A stretch of DNA of 64,000 nt from Pirellulaceae bacterium (GTDB lineage: Bacteria; Planctomycetota; Planctomycetia; Pirellulales; Pirellulaceae). The position numbers and the translations under genes were made by a program. Within the stretch, counting starts at the first letter, position 1. Each line of letters begins with the position of its first letter. Shown piece by piece: positions 26,384-35,076 of the stretch. The DNA lies in contig JANQLU010000136.1 of assembly GCA_028280445.1 (NCBI GenBank), positions 186,001-250,000 of the forward strand, given 5' to 3'. A model generated the notes under the pieces. It had not been told where the DNA came from and searched no databases. It saw only the letters and a list, made by a program, of their open reading frames with translations.

Positions 26384-27373
26384 ATGAGAATCGGTTTGTT
26401 TTGCAGCGGTGGTGATGCACCAGGCATGAACGCTTGTTGTCGCGCTGTTGTGCGTGCGGCCGTTGGACGAGGGTTCGAAGTGATTGGCATCAATCGCGGG
26501 TATCAGGGATTGATCAACGCCGATTTTTTTGTCGATCGCGCTGGCAATAAATCGATGCAGATGCGCAGTGTATCCGATTGGGCAATGCAGGGAGGCGCAT
26601 TTTTACGAAGCAGCCGAAGTGACGAATTCCGCACCTCCAAAGGCCGTTCGCTGGCAGTGCGAAACTTGCAAAAACACGAAATCGATGCGCTGATACCCAT
26701 CGGCGGCGATGGAACTTTTGCGGGAGCCGTCGAATTGGCCAAGCAATGGGATGGACAAATCGTTGGCTGTCCGGGGACCATCGACAATGATCTGCATGGA
26801 ACGGATTACACCATCGGTTTTTCCACCGCGGTGCAAACGGCGGTAGAAGCGGTTGATAAAATTCGCGACACCGCCGAATCGCACGAACGAATGTTTCTGA
26901 TCGAAGTCATGGGCCGACACAGCGGATACATTGCCGTCCACACGGCGCTCGCATCTGGTGCCGAAGTGATTGCGATTCCTGAAACGGTGACGGATATCGA
27001 AGAAATCATTGAATACTTGAACACACTGCGCTCGCGAAAAAAAACGTCGATCATGATGGTGGTTGCCGAAGGTGATGAACTCGGCAACGCATTCGAAATT
27101 GATCAACGATTGCAGGCCGCTGGCAATCCTTACAAAACGCGAGTTGTGGTGCTCGGTCATATCCAGCGCGGTGGTCGTCCGACTCCAGAAGATCGCATCC
27201 GTTCGACACAGATGGGCAGTGCCGCCGTCACAGCGCTGGCGGCGGGAAAAACAGGGATCATGATTGGGACGGACGGCGAAGAAATTGTTGAAACGCCTTT
27301 TAAGAAGGCAATCTCGATCAAACGTCAGATTCCAGTGCAATTGGTCAGATTGATGGAAGAAATGGCAAAATAA
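26384..27373 (+). CDS. pfkA: ATP-dependent 6-phosphofructokinase
   Basis: ATG 26384 is chosen: it has GAGG six to seven bases upstream, and the family begins MRIGLFCSGGDAPGMNA exactly there, giving 329 residues. IGGDGTF (106-112) and CPGTIDND (129-136) contain Gly where pyrophosphate-dependent enzymes have Asp and Lys (GGDDT, PKTIDND), so ATP is the expected donor. The catalytic Asp is D134. MGRHSGYIA and the C-terminal VLGHIQRGGRPT are also standard. It phosphorylates fructose-6-phosphate in glycolysis. It follows the sulfatase gene by 115 bp. Confidence 0.96.
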   Translation: MRIGLFCSGGDAPGMNACCRAVVRAAVGRGFEVIGINRGYQGLINADFFVDRAGNKSMQMRSVSDWAMQGGAFLRSSRSDEFRTSKGRSLAVRNLQKHEIDALIPIGGDGTFAGAVELAKQWDGQIVGCPGTIDNDLHGTDYTIGFSTAVQTAVEAVDKIRDTAESHERMFLIEVMGRHSGYIAVHTALASGAEVIAIPETVTDIEEIIEYLNTLRSRKKTSIMMVVAEGDELGNAFEIDQRLQAAGNPYKTRVVVLGHIQRGGRPTPEDRIRSTQMGSAAVTALAAGKTGIMIGTDGEEIVETPFKKAISIKRQIPVQLVRLMEEMAK

Positions 27374-27391
27374 TACAACAATCGCTACGAC

Positions 27392-27571
27392 TCAGAACCG
27401 CTTCGAGACTGGCAAACGACTCGAAAAACTGAGCGCAACTGCAACCAACAGCAAAAACCCATAGACATCTCTGGCAAGCATTTCAACCAGTTTCGATGGA
27501 TGCATCAAAGCCAGAAATGTTAATGCGAAAACCGGGACAGCAACGAGTAAGTGCCAGACCTTGAAACTCAT
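27392..27571 (-). CDS. 59-residue double-helix membrane protein
   Basis: ATG 27571 lies 6 bases after a strong AAGGAG. The frame encodes MSFKVWHLLVAVPVFALTFL, a short polar turn (HPSKLVEMLARD), a second hydrophobic helix (VYGFLLLVAVALSF) and a basic end (SRLPVSKRF). Both helices are about 16-20 residues. I know no family. The Shine-Dalgarno, the clean membrane pattern and the position 38 bp downstream of the SGNH hydrolase gene on the same strand support a real gene. Confidence 0.7.
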   Translation of the reverse strand: MSFKVWHLLVAVPVFALTFLALMHPSKLVEMLARDVYGFLLLVAVALSFSSRLPVSKRF

Positions 27572-27609
27572 GGGTCACTCCTTCGAATAAATGCTCGTTA
27601 GTACCAAGC

Positions 27610-28596
27610 TTACGATTTTGGTTTTTTGTAAACGCCTGATATTTTTTTTGTGAGTTCAGAAACCTGCTTTTCCGCTTTATCCAATGACATCCCTGCACGA
27701 ATGCCCGGACGTTTGTGTTTCGATTTGGTCAGATAAGCATCTCGCAAAATCGTCATTCGATCACTGATCCATTTACGAGTTTTGCCAAGCATTTTTTGTT
27801 TCTCAAAATACACTTTGGCCGATTCGGTCTTTGCCGGTTCAGGATCACCGAACCATTTGATGAGTTGCGTGGCAATCAACCAATGCCCTGCCGCGTTGGG
27901 ATGCACCGAATCTGGCTGGAACGTGAACTTGGGATTTTGCTTGCGTCGCCGTTTCAAATCGTTGACCATCGCGGTGTGAAGGTCGATGACCGACTGGCCG
28001 GATTTCTCGAGTTCGACCAACCAACGAGAGTATCGAGTCATCACGTCGTCGTAGGAAAATTTCTTTCGGGCTCGCGCATCATCGAAAATGGGCGGCGTGA
28101 TCAAGATCAATTTGGCTCCGCTTTTTTTGACGGCGCGCTGGAGATTTTTAATTCCAGCCTTGTATTTCTCAAACCGCTTGTTATCAAACGGCTGATAGAT
28201 ACCGCAATTGATTCCGTAACAGGCAAAAACAAGATCAGGTTTCGTTTCCTTTAACACCCGTTCCAATCTTTCCGCCAGATCAGGCCGCGGAAACCGCCCA
28301 CCAGCGTGTCCGTCTTCGCTCAAACCAGAAACCGTTTCGCTCGGCAATCCAACATTGATGACCTGTGGCGAATTCCGTGGCGCTTGCATCACGAGCCAGG
28401 AATCAAAATGTGTGATATATCCACCGCTATATGTAATACTATCGCCCAGGAAAACGATCCGCTCGGCATTGAGCAACATCGCGCGGCGGTTTTTATATTC
28501 GCCTTTCGATTTCTCTTGTGCCGCAATCGGCATTTGAATCACGACGCCAAACAAGATCATCAGAATCAAAGAATGAGAATTCATGGACGTTTTCAT
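27610..28596 (-). CDS. Secreted SGNH/GDSL-family hydrolase
   Basis: 328 residues with an N-terminal signal sequence (SLILMILFGVVIQMPIAA). Block I is VFLGDSITYSGG (nucleophile Ser in GDSIT), block III is ACYGINCG (Asn), and block V is DSVHPNAAGH (catalytic Asp and His). The family cleaves esters of lipids or acetylated carbohydrates. Related planctomycete proteins are often annotated as GDSL-like lipase/acylhydrolase and lie near sulfatases, as here. The C-terminal ~80 residues are Lys-rich and helical. Confidence 0.92.
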   Translation of the reverse strand: MKTSMNSHSLILMILFGVVIQMPIAAQEKSKGEYKNRRAMLLNAERIVFLGDSITYSGGYITHFDSWLVMQAPRNSPQVINVGLPSETVSGLSEDGHAGGRFPRPDLAERLERVLKETKPDLVFACYGINCGIYQPFDNKRFEKYKAGIKNLQRAVKKSGAKLILITPPIFDDARARKKFSYDDVMTRYSRWLVELEKSGQSVIDLHTAMVNDLKRRRKQNPKFTFQPDSVHPNAAGHWLIATQLIKWFGDPEPAKTESAKVYFEKQKMLGKTRKWISDRMTILRDAYLTKSKHKRPGIRAGMSLDKAEKQVSELTKKISGVYKKPKS

Positions 28597-28692
28597 ACTG
28601 CATCACACTATTTCGTCTAAAATCAATATCACCATTGGACGTTGATCGAGCCAACGATTCAAGTAATGTTTCTAAATTGTAGTGAGGGTTCC

Positions 28693-29196
28693 ATGCTTCG
28701 CTTTGTTTTTATCGGATTTTTGTTATCGGTTTATTTGTCGAGCGATATTGCTGCCCAAGAACAGCCGAAACAGAAACCGACAACGTTCGTCGTTGTGCGA
28801 CATGCGGATCGGGATGGCTCCAAAGATGCGTTAACTTCCACCGGAAAAGAGCGCGCCAAACGACTGAGTGAACTCGCGCGGATGCTGCGAGTGTCGGCCG
28901 TTTATTCAACCGATTATCAACGCACCAAAAAAACAGCCGAGCCAACGGTGCAATCTTTAAAATTGAAATTGAACACATATGCCCAACTGAATCAGAAATG
29001 GTTTAACGATCTCAAATCAAAACACCGTGGCAAAGTCGTTTTGATCGTTGGCCATTCCAATACAGTTGGTAAGATCGCCACGGGTCTGGGCGGCAAGGTT
29101 GATCAAAAAATTGGACATCACGATTTTGATGATCTGTTTATCGTTATGGTGTCTGAGAAAACCGTACGCGCAGTGCGGCTCAAGTATGGGAAATAA
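28693..29196 (+). CDS. Secreted histidine phosphatase-family protein
   Basis: I use ATG 28693, which begins a signal peptide (LRFVFIGFLLSVYLSS, cleaved after DIAAQ), not 17 codons earlier; 167 residues. The catalytic motif is VVVRHADRDG (the His of the RHG/RHA motif), with a second Arg in STDYQRTKKTAEPT and the second His in LIVGHSNTVG. This is SixA/phosphoglycerate-mutase-like. Being exported, it may be a periplasmic phosphatase; substrate unknown. It diverges from the SGNH hydrolase gene. Confidence 0.9.
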   Translation: MLRFVFIGFLLSVYLSSDIAAQEQPKQKPTTFVVVRHADRDGSKDALTSTGKERAKRLSELARMLRVSAVYSTDYQRTKKTAEPTVQSLKLKLNTYAQLNQKWFNDLKSKHRGKVVLIVGHSNTVGKIATGLGGKVDQKIGHHDFDDLFIVMVSEKTVRAVRLKYGK

Positions 29197-29462
29197 TTTT
29201 GTCAGTGCATTGCCGATACTCACAAACAATCCATCGATGGTTTGTTGACGTCTATCTGTTGTTTTCGCAACTGATATGTCGTGTAGCGCCATCGACGGGA
29301 ATCCCAGGGCGAACTGAGCGGCAAGGCGGTAGCCGGCGGGAGTCTCGCTCTCCAGAAAAAATCTCACGCAGAGCCGCAGAGACGCGGGAGGTTGAAGTTG
29401 GTGTTTGAACTCGCAAGAATTTCTGACGACAAAGCTAACTAGCCAAGAAGTGTTGATCAATT

Positions 29463-29528
29463 GTGAGCGGCGAGGCGCTAGCCGCCGGTATTCGAGGGTT
29501 TACCGGCGGCTAGCCCCTCGCCACTCAC
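29463..29528. repeat. Palindromic repeat, family D, copy 1
   Basis: The arms 29463-29490 (GTGAGCGGCGAGGCGCTAGC...) and 29501-29528 are inverted with two mismatches in 28, around a 10-base loop. Another copy is nested inside the palindrome at 58162-58312. A broken D/C fragment lies at about 29316-29353. The rest of 29197-29462 holds no gene I can support. Confidence 0.88.
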
Positions 29529-29551
29529 ATTAATCAACATTTCCTAGAGCA

Positions 29552-29589
29552 ATAAAAAGAGGCCTCCAACCAATGATGATGAAGGCCTC
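29552..29589 (-). terminator. Rho-independent terminator of the Hint-domain gene
   Basis: A 7-bp GC-rich stem (GAGGCCT 29559-29565 with AGGCCTC 29583-29589) with a 17-base loop is followed on the minus strand by TTTTTATT. It lies about 65 bases after the stop at 29655. Confidence 0.75.
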
Positions 29590-29654
29590 AGATAAATTCC
29601 GTCGATATGCAAATAACAAATAATGATATCTGCGACGGGAATATATTTAAGGTT

Positions 29655-31469
29655 TTAATGACTCATGCCGGGAACCAGCCGTCTGGTAGGCGACTGGATC
29701 GTGTTGTCATGGCTGAGAACGCGAGTCTTGCCAACAAAGTAGTTGGCATTTTCTTCAACAACAAGGTTGTACAGTTTGTGTTTTCCAGCGACCTTGACCG
29801 ACGAGATCAGTTCGCTGCCTTGAACACAACTCAAGGCCATTCCAGGTTTCAAATCACGGGCTTTGACCCATCCTTTACCGGCGACCCAAAATGGATGTCC
29901 ACCGCTGGCCTGAATGGTTTCATCTTTCAACTGGATTTTGATCGTCGCCGTTTCAGGACGGACCGTAGGACGCAAAACCATTTTGTACTCAAGGTGTCCG
30001 GTCTCAACATTTTGGCTGAGCACTTGGTCTCCGACCTTGATTTGTTCGACAGGTAGCGCTCCGCGTTCGGTCCAGATCAACGTGCCGGCAACCAGACATT
30101 CGCACGAACCGCCACCCGTGATGCGTCCACCCGTATTGAGTCCGGTTCTGGTCATTTGCAAGTCCCGATCGTAGACCTCAACATTACGTTGGAATCGATC
30201 GTAGTCGATTGGCCGCGCTGAAGTATAAACTTCGTTGAAATCGTTCCACCATTTCCACCAATGCTCAACATTGTTTCCTAATTGAATACCAACCGCGTCA
30301 TTGAGAACATCGGTGATTCGTTTGTTGTTGACAGCAGCAGAAAAATTCTGCGAATCTTTAGCTCGCTCGTTCAGCGGTACATTCCGGCGAATATCGCGCA
30401 TCGTTTGCCGTAACGAATCGCCGCCGTTGGTGCGACCCGACGAAATCCGCTGATAAACCGTGTCGTACTGCCGAACGATGTCGGTATCGATCGTTTTTTG
30501 CAAGTAAACGTGGCGATAGAGAACTTGGCCACGAGCACCTGGAATGACGTTAACTTGACTGATAATCGGTGAAACCAATTGTGAAATCAATGTTGGTACA
30601 TAGTCATATTTATCGCGTTTGGAAAGCGCCTTGGTAGCCATTTTTTTGGTTTCGGCCCAAGGGCTATTGAGAGCGATTCGCATCAATGCCAATGACGATT
30701 CGGTTTCTTTGAACTGTGCGAATTTGCGAACCACTTCTTTGGAAACATCAACGCTATGATTGGCCAGGATCAATTCAATTGCATGAACACTGGACGCGTC
30801 ATCAATTTTGCGAAGCGTTTCCAGGGCTTCGGTTCGTTGTTTTGTCGATTTGGCACTGAATTTTTCATGTAGCTCGTTGACCTGCTCCGCCCACGCCTCA
30901 AATCGGCGTTTGGTAATGTAAAACTGCTGCGCTTCAACCTGCATTTGTTCTGGTGTGACCCAGCGGCCTTCGATTCGACGATGGCCGAGCATCTGGCGGA
31001 CTTCTGTACTATTGGGATTGTGCCAGAGGGCGCGTTTGAGATGAACATTTCGTTGAGCCGTCATGCCGGATCGTTGGCACAGACTCGCCAATTGGACTTG
31101 TCCGGCAAACGTGTCAGGGGCTTTGTCCCGCGCCGCGACATATTGCAAATGCGTTTTGTTGGCCTGACAGATTTTGGCGATCTGTTCGGGAGTTTTCCAG
31201 TCCGTTCCTAAGTTGATTTTTCCTTTCATCGACTGAACCGACGCGACCTTGGTCGACGATAGTTCAGCTGCTTTTTGGAGCAACGCGTCACGTAAGTCAT
31301 TGCGTCCATAAATTTCGTGGTATTTCGCTTCGTCAACCAAAGCTTGAATTTTGGAATCGGAATTTTTTGTTGGCTTATCGTCTTCTGCCATTAACACTGT
31401 TGCCACGGAAGTGACCAGGAACAACGCAGCAAGACTTTCAACAAGCATTCGGGGCTGCCAAACTTTCAT
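29655..31469 (-). CDS. Secreted protein with HEAT/TPR-like region and C-terminal Hint domain
   Basis: ATG 31469 has GGGAG about six bases upstream and opens a signal peptide (MLVESLAALFLVTSVATVLM); the reading frame upstream of it is not credible. 604 residues. Residues ~60-270 are helical (TPR-like, with a 'hxxALWHNPN' step and HEAT-like IDDASSVHAIELILANHSVD). Residues ~456-589 form a Hint (intein/hedgehog) domain: CECLVAGTLIWTERG, VEQIKVGDQVLS, GGHPFWVAGKGW, VYNL-like LYNLVVEENANYFVG and terminal VLSHDN. The block A Cys and the TxxH-like GGHP are present. The terminal HN has become HDN, and only a 15-residue tail follows. No toxin domain is present. The protein is probably self-processed at the surface. 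Confidence 0.88.
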   Translation of the reverse strand: MKVWQPRMLVESLAALFLVTSVATVLMAEDDKPTKNSDSKIQALVDEAKYHEIYGRNDLRDALLQKAAELSSTKVASVQSMKGKINLGTDWKTPEQIAKICQANKTHLQYVAARDKAPDTFAGQVQLASLCQRSGMTAQRNVHLKRALWHNPNSTEVRQMLGHRRIEGRWVTPEQMQVEAQQFYITKRRFEAWAEQVNELHEKFSAKSTKQRTEALETLRKIDDASSVHAIELILANHSVDVSKEVVRKFAQFKETESSLALMRIALNSPWAETKKMATKALSKRDKYDYVPTLISQLVSPIISQVNVIPGARGQVLYRHVYLQKTIDTDIVRQYDTVYQRISSGRTNGGDSLRQTMRDIRRNVPLNERAKDSQNFSAAVNNKRITDVLNDAVGIQLGNNVEHWWKWWNDFNEVYTSARPIDYDRFQRNVEVYDRDLQMTRTGLNTGGRITGGGSCECLVAGTLIWTERGALPVEQIKVGDQVLSQNVETGHLEYKMVLRPTVRPETATIKIQLKDETIQASGGHPFWVAGKGWVKARDLKPGMALSCVQGSELISSVKVAGKHKLYNLVVEENANYFVGKTRVLSHDNTIQSPTRRLVPGMSH

Positions 31470-31753
31470 ATCTTCTCCCTGTAAATAACGCGCACAGAAG
31501 TTTGGAGACGGAGGCAGATTGCAAATGGCTTTGCAAAAAGAAGTGGAGTGACGCAACCGAAGGTTATCAAAATATTTTGATTTGGTCAAACATTTTGTTG
31601 CCAAAAAGTTGCGTTGCGGCTGAAAGTGGCTTTCAAACCGCAACCCAAGACGCCAGCGCGAGACCAAATGAGTTCCAATTTGATCATACCGAAGTTTTCA
31701 GCCAAAACACGAACAATTTTGCCAGCATTTGAAGAGCCGAGGCGACGATGACT

Positions 31754-31846
31754 GGGAGGGCGAGGCTCCTGCCGAGCCGTAGGCAAAGCCAACGTGAGTG
31801 GCAAGGCCGCTTACAGGTTCTGGCTCGGCAGGAGCCTCGCCCTCCC
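31754..31846. repeat. Perfect 25-bp palindromic repeat, family C, copy 2
   Basis: The arms 31754-31778 (GGGAGGGCGAGGCTCCTGCC...) and 31822-31846 are exact inverted copies with a 43-base spacer containing worn family D sequence. It sits between uvrB and the Hint-domain gene. The rest of 31470-31880 is without a supported gene. Confidence 0.9.
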
Positions 31847-31880
31847 GAGCATACTGCTGCTTACAGGAATTTACTTGAAA

Positions 31881-33944
31881 TCAGTTCGTTTTCTTGGGAC
31901 GCGGCATTTTTCCTCGACGACCTCGTCCTTTGCGACCTTTTGATTTTTTTCCGGCATTTTTCACTTTTGACAACGGTTCGCCGACCTGGTCATTGAGTGC
32001 CGTAATGCGATCTCGGAGCGATGCCGCTTTTTCGAAATCCAACTCATCGGCCGCCGCCAGCATCTCCCGCTCCAGTTCTTGGATATATTCCATGGTCACA
32101 TATTCTGTTTCGTCGCTGCGACCGACGATTTCGTTGGCTTCGCGATGCGCTTTAATATCCGCTTCGATGCCGGCGCGAATATTTTTCTGGATGGTTTGTG
32201 GCGTAATGCCGTGCTGCTGATTGTATGCTTCCTGTAATTTGCGACGGCGCGCCGTTTCGTCAATCGCCCCTTTCATGGAATTGGTAACTTTGTCAGCGTA
32301 CAAAATCACTTTGGCGTTGACGTTCCGCGCGGAGCGTCCGATGGTTTGAATCAATGAAGTTTCACTGCGGAGAAAACCCTCTTTGTCAGCGTCCAGGATG
32401 GCGACCAGAGATACCTCTGGCAAATCGAGGCCTTCTCTCAACAGGTTGACGCCAACCAACGCTTCGAAACGTCCCAGCCGTAGATCCTGTAACAACTCGA
32501 CACGCTCAAATGCATCCAGTTCGCTGTGTAACCACTTACAAAGAATTCCGTTTTCGCACAGGTAAGCCGACAAATCCTCGGCCAAACGTTTGGTCAACGC
32601 CGTTACCAAAACACGTTCCTGTTTCTCCCGCCGAGCTTTGATCTCTTCGACCAAATGTGCCACTTGTCCACGCGCTGGAATGATTTCAATATCGGGATCG
32701 AGCAGCCCGGTTGGACGAATGATTTGTTCGACGACTTCGCCTTCGGATTTTGTCAATTCGTAATCATTGGGCGTTGCCGAAACAGAAATCACTTGATGTG
32801 TCTTCGATTCCCATTCCTCGAATTTCATCGGACGATTGTCCAAAGCGCTTGGCAAACGAAAACCATGTTCGACCAAAGTCGTTTTTCGGCTGCGATCTCC
32901 CGAATACATTGCGCCGATTTGCGGGATGGTCACGTGTGATTCATCAATAAACAACAAAAAATCATCGGGGAAAAAATCGTACAGGGTTTCTGGTGTTTCG
33001 CCTTCGTTGCGATCGGCAATATGACGGCTGTAATTTTCGATGCCTGGACAATGCCCAACGTTTTGCAACATTTCGATATCGAAACGTGTCCGGGCGCTGA
33101 GGCGTTGCGCTTCGAGCAACTTTCCCTGCTCGCGAAATTTTTCCAGTTGTTCGTTGAGTTCTTTTTTGATGGCATTCACCGCTGCTTGAATGCGGCTTTC
33201 CGGTGTCACAAAGTGTTTCGCGGGATAAATGTACAACCGGTCGTGTGTTGAAATCGTTTCGCCGCTGATGGGATGAATGATTGCCAGTTGCTCGATTTCG
33301 TCACCCCAAAGCTCCACACGATAAGCGTATTCTTCATAAGCGGGCCAGATTTCGACACAATCACCGCGGACGCGAACTTTGCTTCGTTCGAACGCGATAT
33401 CGTTGCGTTCGTATTGAATATCGACCAGTTTTTCGAGCATTTGATCGCGGTCAATCGTTTCGCCTTTGACCAGCCCAACCATCAATTTTTTGTAATCATC
33501 GGGAGAGCCCAAACCATAGATGCTCGAAACACTGGCTACGATGACAACGTCGTTTCGGCTGACCAGCGAGCTGGTGGTGGCCAAACGCAACCGGTCAATT
33601 TCTTCGTTGATCGATGCGTCTTTTTCAATATAAATATCGCGCTGCGGAATGTAAGCTTCCGGCTGATAGTAGTCGTAGTAGCTCACAAAATAGTGAACGG
33701 CATTGCGCGGAAAAAATTCTTTAAACTCAGAATACAACTGGGCCGCCAGCGTTTTGTTGTGACTGATGACCAATGCGGGTTTTTGCATCGCTTGGATCAC
33801 ATTTGCCATCGTAAAAGTTTTTCCTGAGCCGGTGACTCCCATTAAAACTTGATGTTTTTTGCCGTCTTGCAATCCGGCAACTAGTTCAGCGATGGCTTTG
33901 GGTTGATCGCCTGCGGGTTCGAACGAAGATGATATTTGAAACAT
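31881..33944 (-). CDS. uvrB: Excinuclease ABC subunit B
   Basis: 687 residues, full length. Walker A GVTGSGKT (36-43), the YYDYYQPEAYIP beta-hairpin that inserts into DNA (89-100), helicase motifs (VISHNKTLAAQL; IDESHVTIPQ; TALTKRLAEDL; LLREGLDLPEVSLVAILDAD; QTIGRSARN) and the C-terminal UVR domain (LEREMLAAADELDFEKAASL) are all present. The tail after the UVR domain is strongly basic (KKSKGRKGRGRRGKMPRP). It verifies damage delivered by UvrA and recruits UvrC. The HhH gene lies 8 bp upstream on the same strand. Confidence 0.98.
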   Translation of the reverse strand: MFQISSSFEPAGDQPKAIAELVAGLQDGKKHQVLMGVTGSGKTFTMANVIQAMQKPALVISHNKTLAAQLYSEFKEFFPRNAVHYFVSYYDYYQPEAYIPQRDIYIEKDASINEEIDRLRLATTSSLVSRNDVVIVASVSSIYGLGSPDDYKKLMVGLVKGETIDRDQMLEKLVDIQYERNDIAFERSKVRVRGDCVEIWPAYEEYAYRVELWGDEIEQLAIIHPISGETISTHDRLYIYPAKHFVTPESRIQAAVNAIKKELNEQLEKFREQGKLLEAQRLSARTRFDIEMLQNVGHCPGIENYSRHIADRNEGETPETLYDFFPDDFLLFIDESHVTIPQIGAMYSGDRSRKTTLVEHGFRLPSALDNRPMKFEEWESKTHQVISVSATPNDYELTKSEGEVVEQIIRPTGLLDPDIEIIPARGQVAHLVEEIKARREKQERVLVTALTKRLAEDLSAYLCENGILCKWLHSELDAFERVELLQDLRLGRFEALVGVNLLREGLDLPEVSLVAILDADKEGFLRSETSLIQTIGRSARNVNAKVILYADKVTNSMKGAIDETARRRKLQEAYNQQHGITPQTIQKNIRAGIEADIKAHREANEIVGRSDETEYVTMEYIQELEREMLAAADELDFEKAASLRDRITALNDQVGEPLSKVKNAGKKSKGRKGRGRRGKMPRPKKTN

Positions 33945-33952
33945 GTAATGCG

Positions 33953-34384
33953 CTAATTGTTGGTGTTTTTCGTTTTCGTGTTGGGGACGATTGGGAGCAA
34001 GTACCGTTTTATCGACTCAAATTTTTTGGGTCCAATTCCATGGACTTTTGTTAACTCATCGATGGATACAAAAACTCCGTTTTGTTCGCGATATCTCGTA
34101 ATGGAACGCGCCGTACTTTCTCCAATTCCAGGCAGATTTGCAAACTCAGTCCAATCGGCCGAGTTGATATCGACCTGGTAATCGGCTTGAAGACGAGGCG
34201 CTGCGTCGACATCGATCAACCCCTGACGAATCTTTGTTTGCTGCCAAGTGTAAATGCCAATGCCAATCAATGATGCAAACAACAGGATGGCAATCATCAA
34301 TTGATCCGACCGACGCAACACGATTTTCAACCGCTCGGGTAGCGATTCGGCTGCGTGGTCGCGGATTGGAGTAGAATCAGCCAC
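33953..34384 (-). CDS. Membrane-anchored helix-hairpin-helix protein (ComEA-like)
   Basis: The frame opens at TTG 34525 but the first ~47 residues look random and Cys-rich. I favour GTG 34384 (143 residues); no clear Shine-Dalgarno decides. A single membrane helix (QLMIAILLFASLIGIGIYTW) precedes a ComEA-type tandem HhH domain: VDINSADWTEFANLPGIGES...ITRYREQNG, then IDELTKVHGIGPKKFESIKRYL. The domain binds double-stranded DNA non-specifically outside the membrane in competence proteins. With the type IV pilus ATPases at 0.6-3.8 kb it could serve DNA uptake, though it is encoded next to uvrB. Confidence 0.85.
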   Translation of the reverse strand: MADSTPIRDHAAESLPERLKIVLRRSDQLMIAILLFASLIGIGIYTWQQTKIRQGLIDVDAAPRLQADYQVDINSADWTEFANLPGIGESTARSITRYREQNGVFVSIDELTKVHGIGPKKFESIKRYLLPIVPNTKTKNTNN

Positions 34385-34622
34385 GATGACGTTTTCAATG
34401 ATTGGTTTGTTTGAATTCGATTGCCAATCGCACGATCGGCACGACGAAAAACATGAGCTTTCGCAAGGGAATCTCACAAGAGACTCATCAGTAGCCAGTC
34501 CCGTATTATAAACAATTTTCAACAAAGATATGAGGCGCGAAACCGATCAGGTAATGTATAAATGATCCGTCAGCAAAAATTGCCAGTTCCCATCGCCCGC
34601 CGACCAATGGATCAAATTTCAA

Positions 34623-34916
34623 TTATTTTTGCTTTTTGATCCATGTCAGGAATTTTGCGATCGCTGGATGTTGCCGCAGTAATTCAAGCGTAAACAAATG
34701 TTTGCCAAGATACTTTTCGCTGGGAATCAATCGATGAACCGCATTGTGGCAGGGCCGACAAAGATCAACCGTTTTGTTCATCTGTTCGCGTGAAAAATTT
34801 TTTTTGAACCATTTATTACTGTGGCAAGTACGCGGAATTAAATGATGTTCCGTCGTGCCGTCTTTCGTCGTTCGCCCGCACAGTTCACAAGGTTTTTGAT
34901 TGGATTTCGAGTTCAT
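34623..34916 (-). CDS. HNH-type zinc-binding putative nuclease
   Basis: 97 residues from ATG 34916 (a TTG four codons upstream is less likely). CELCGR (first Cys pair), TTEHHLIPRTCH (HNH histidines) and the second zinc pair CRPCHNAVHR form a compact HNH/ββα-metal fold. The intervening KWFKKNFSREQMNKTVDLC matches widespread small HNH proteins annotated as HNH nuclease. No restriction-modification partner is near. It lies between comEA-like and uvrA genes and might act in DNA processing, which is inference. Confidence 0.85.
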   Translation of the reverse strand: MNSKSNQKPCELCGRTTKDGTTEHHLIPRTCHSNKWFKKNFSREQMNKTVDLCRPCHNAVHRLIPSEKYLGKHLFTLELLRQHPAIAKFLTWIKKQK

Positions 34917-35076
34917 GACAGACAGCAAGTTTAAGAAAATTTAATCGAGTTGTGTTCCGTGGGTCGAAAAATACGGGAATGTCGCAAATCCCGATTCGTG
35001 GGATTCAGTCTGTCGGATTGCCAAAAAATTCTTAAAATGGAAGGTTTTGCTTTTAACGACGAACCCACGCCAGTAG

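Noticed and set aside
31470..31667. 66-codon N-terminal extension of the Hint-domain protein
   Set aside because: A good Shine-Dalgarno and signal peptide begin at 31469; the extension is Cys/Phe-rich and looks non-coding.
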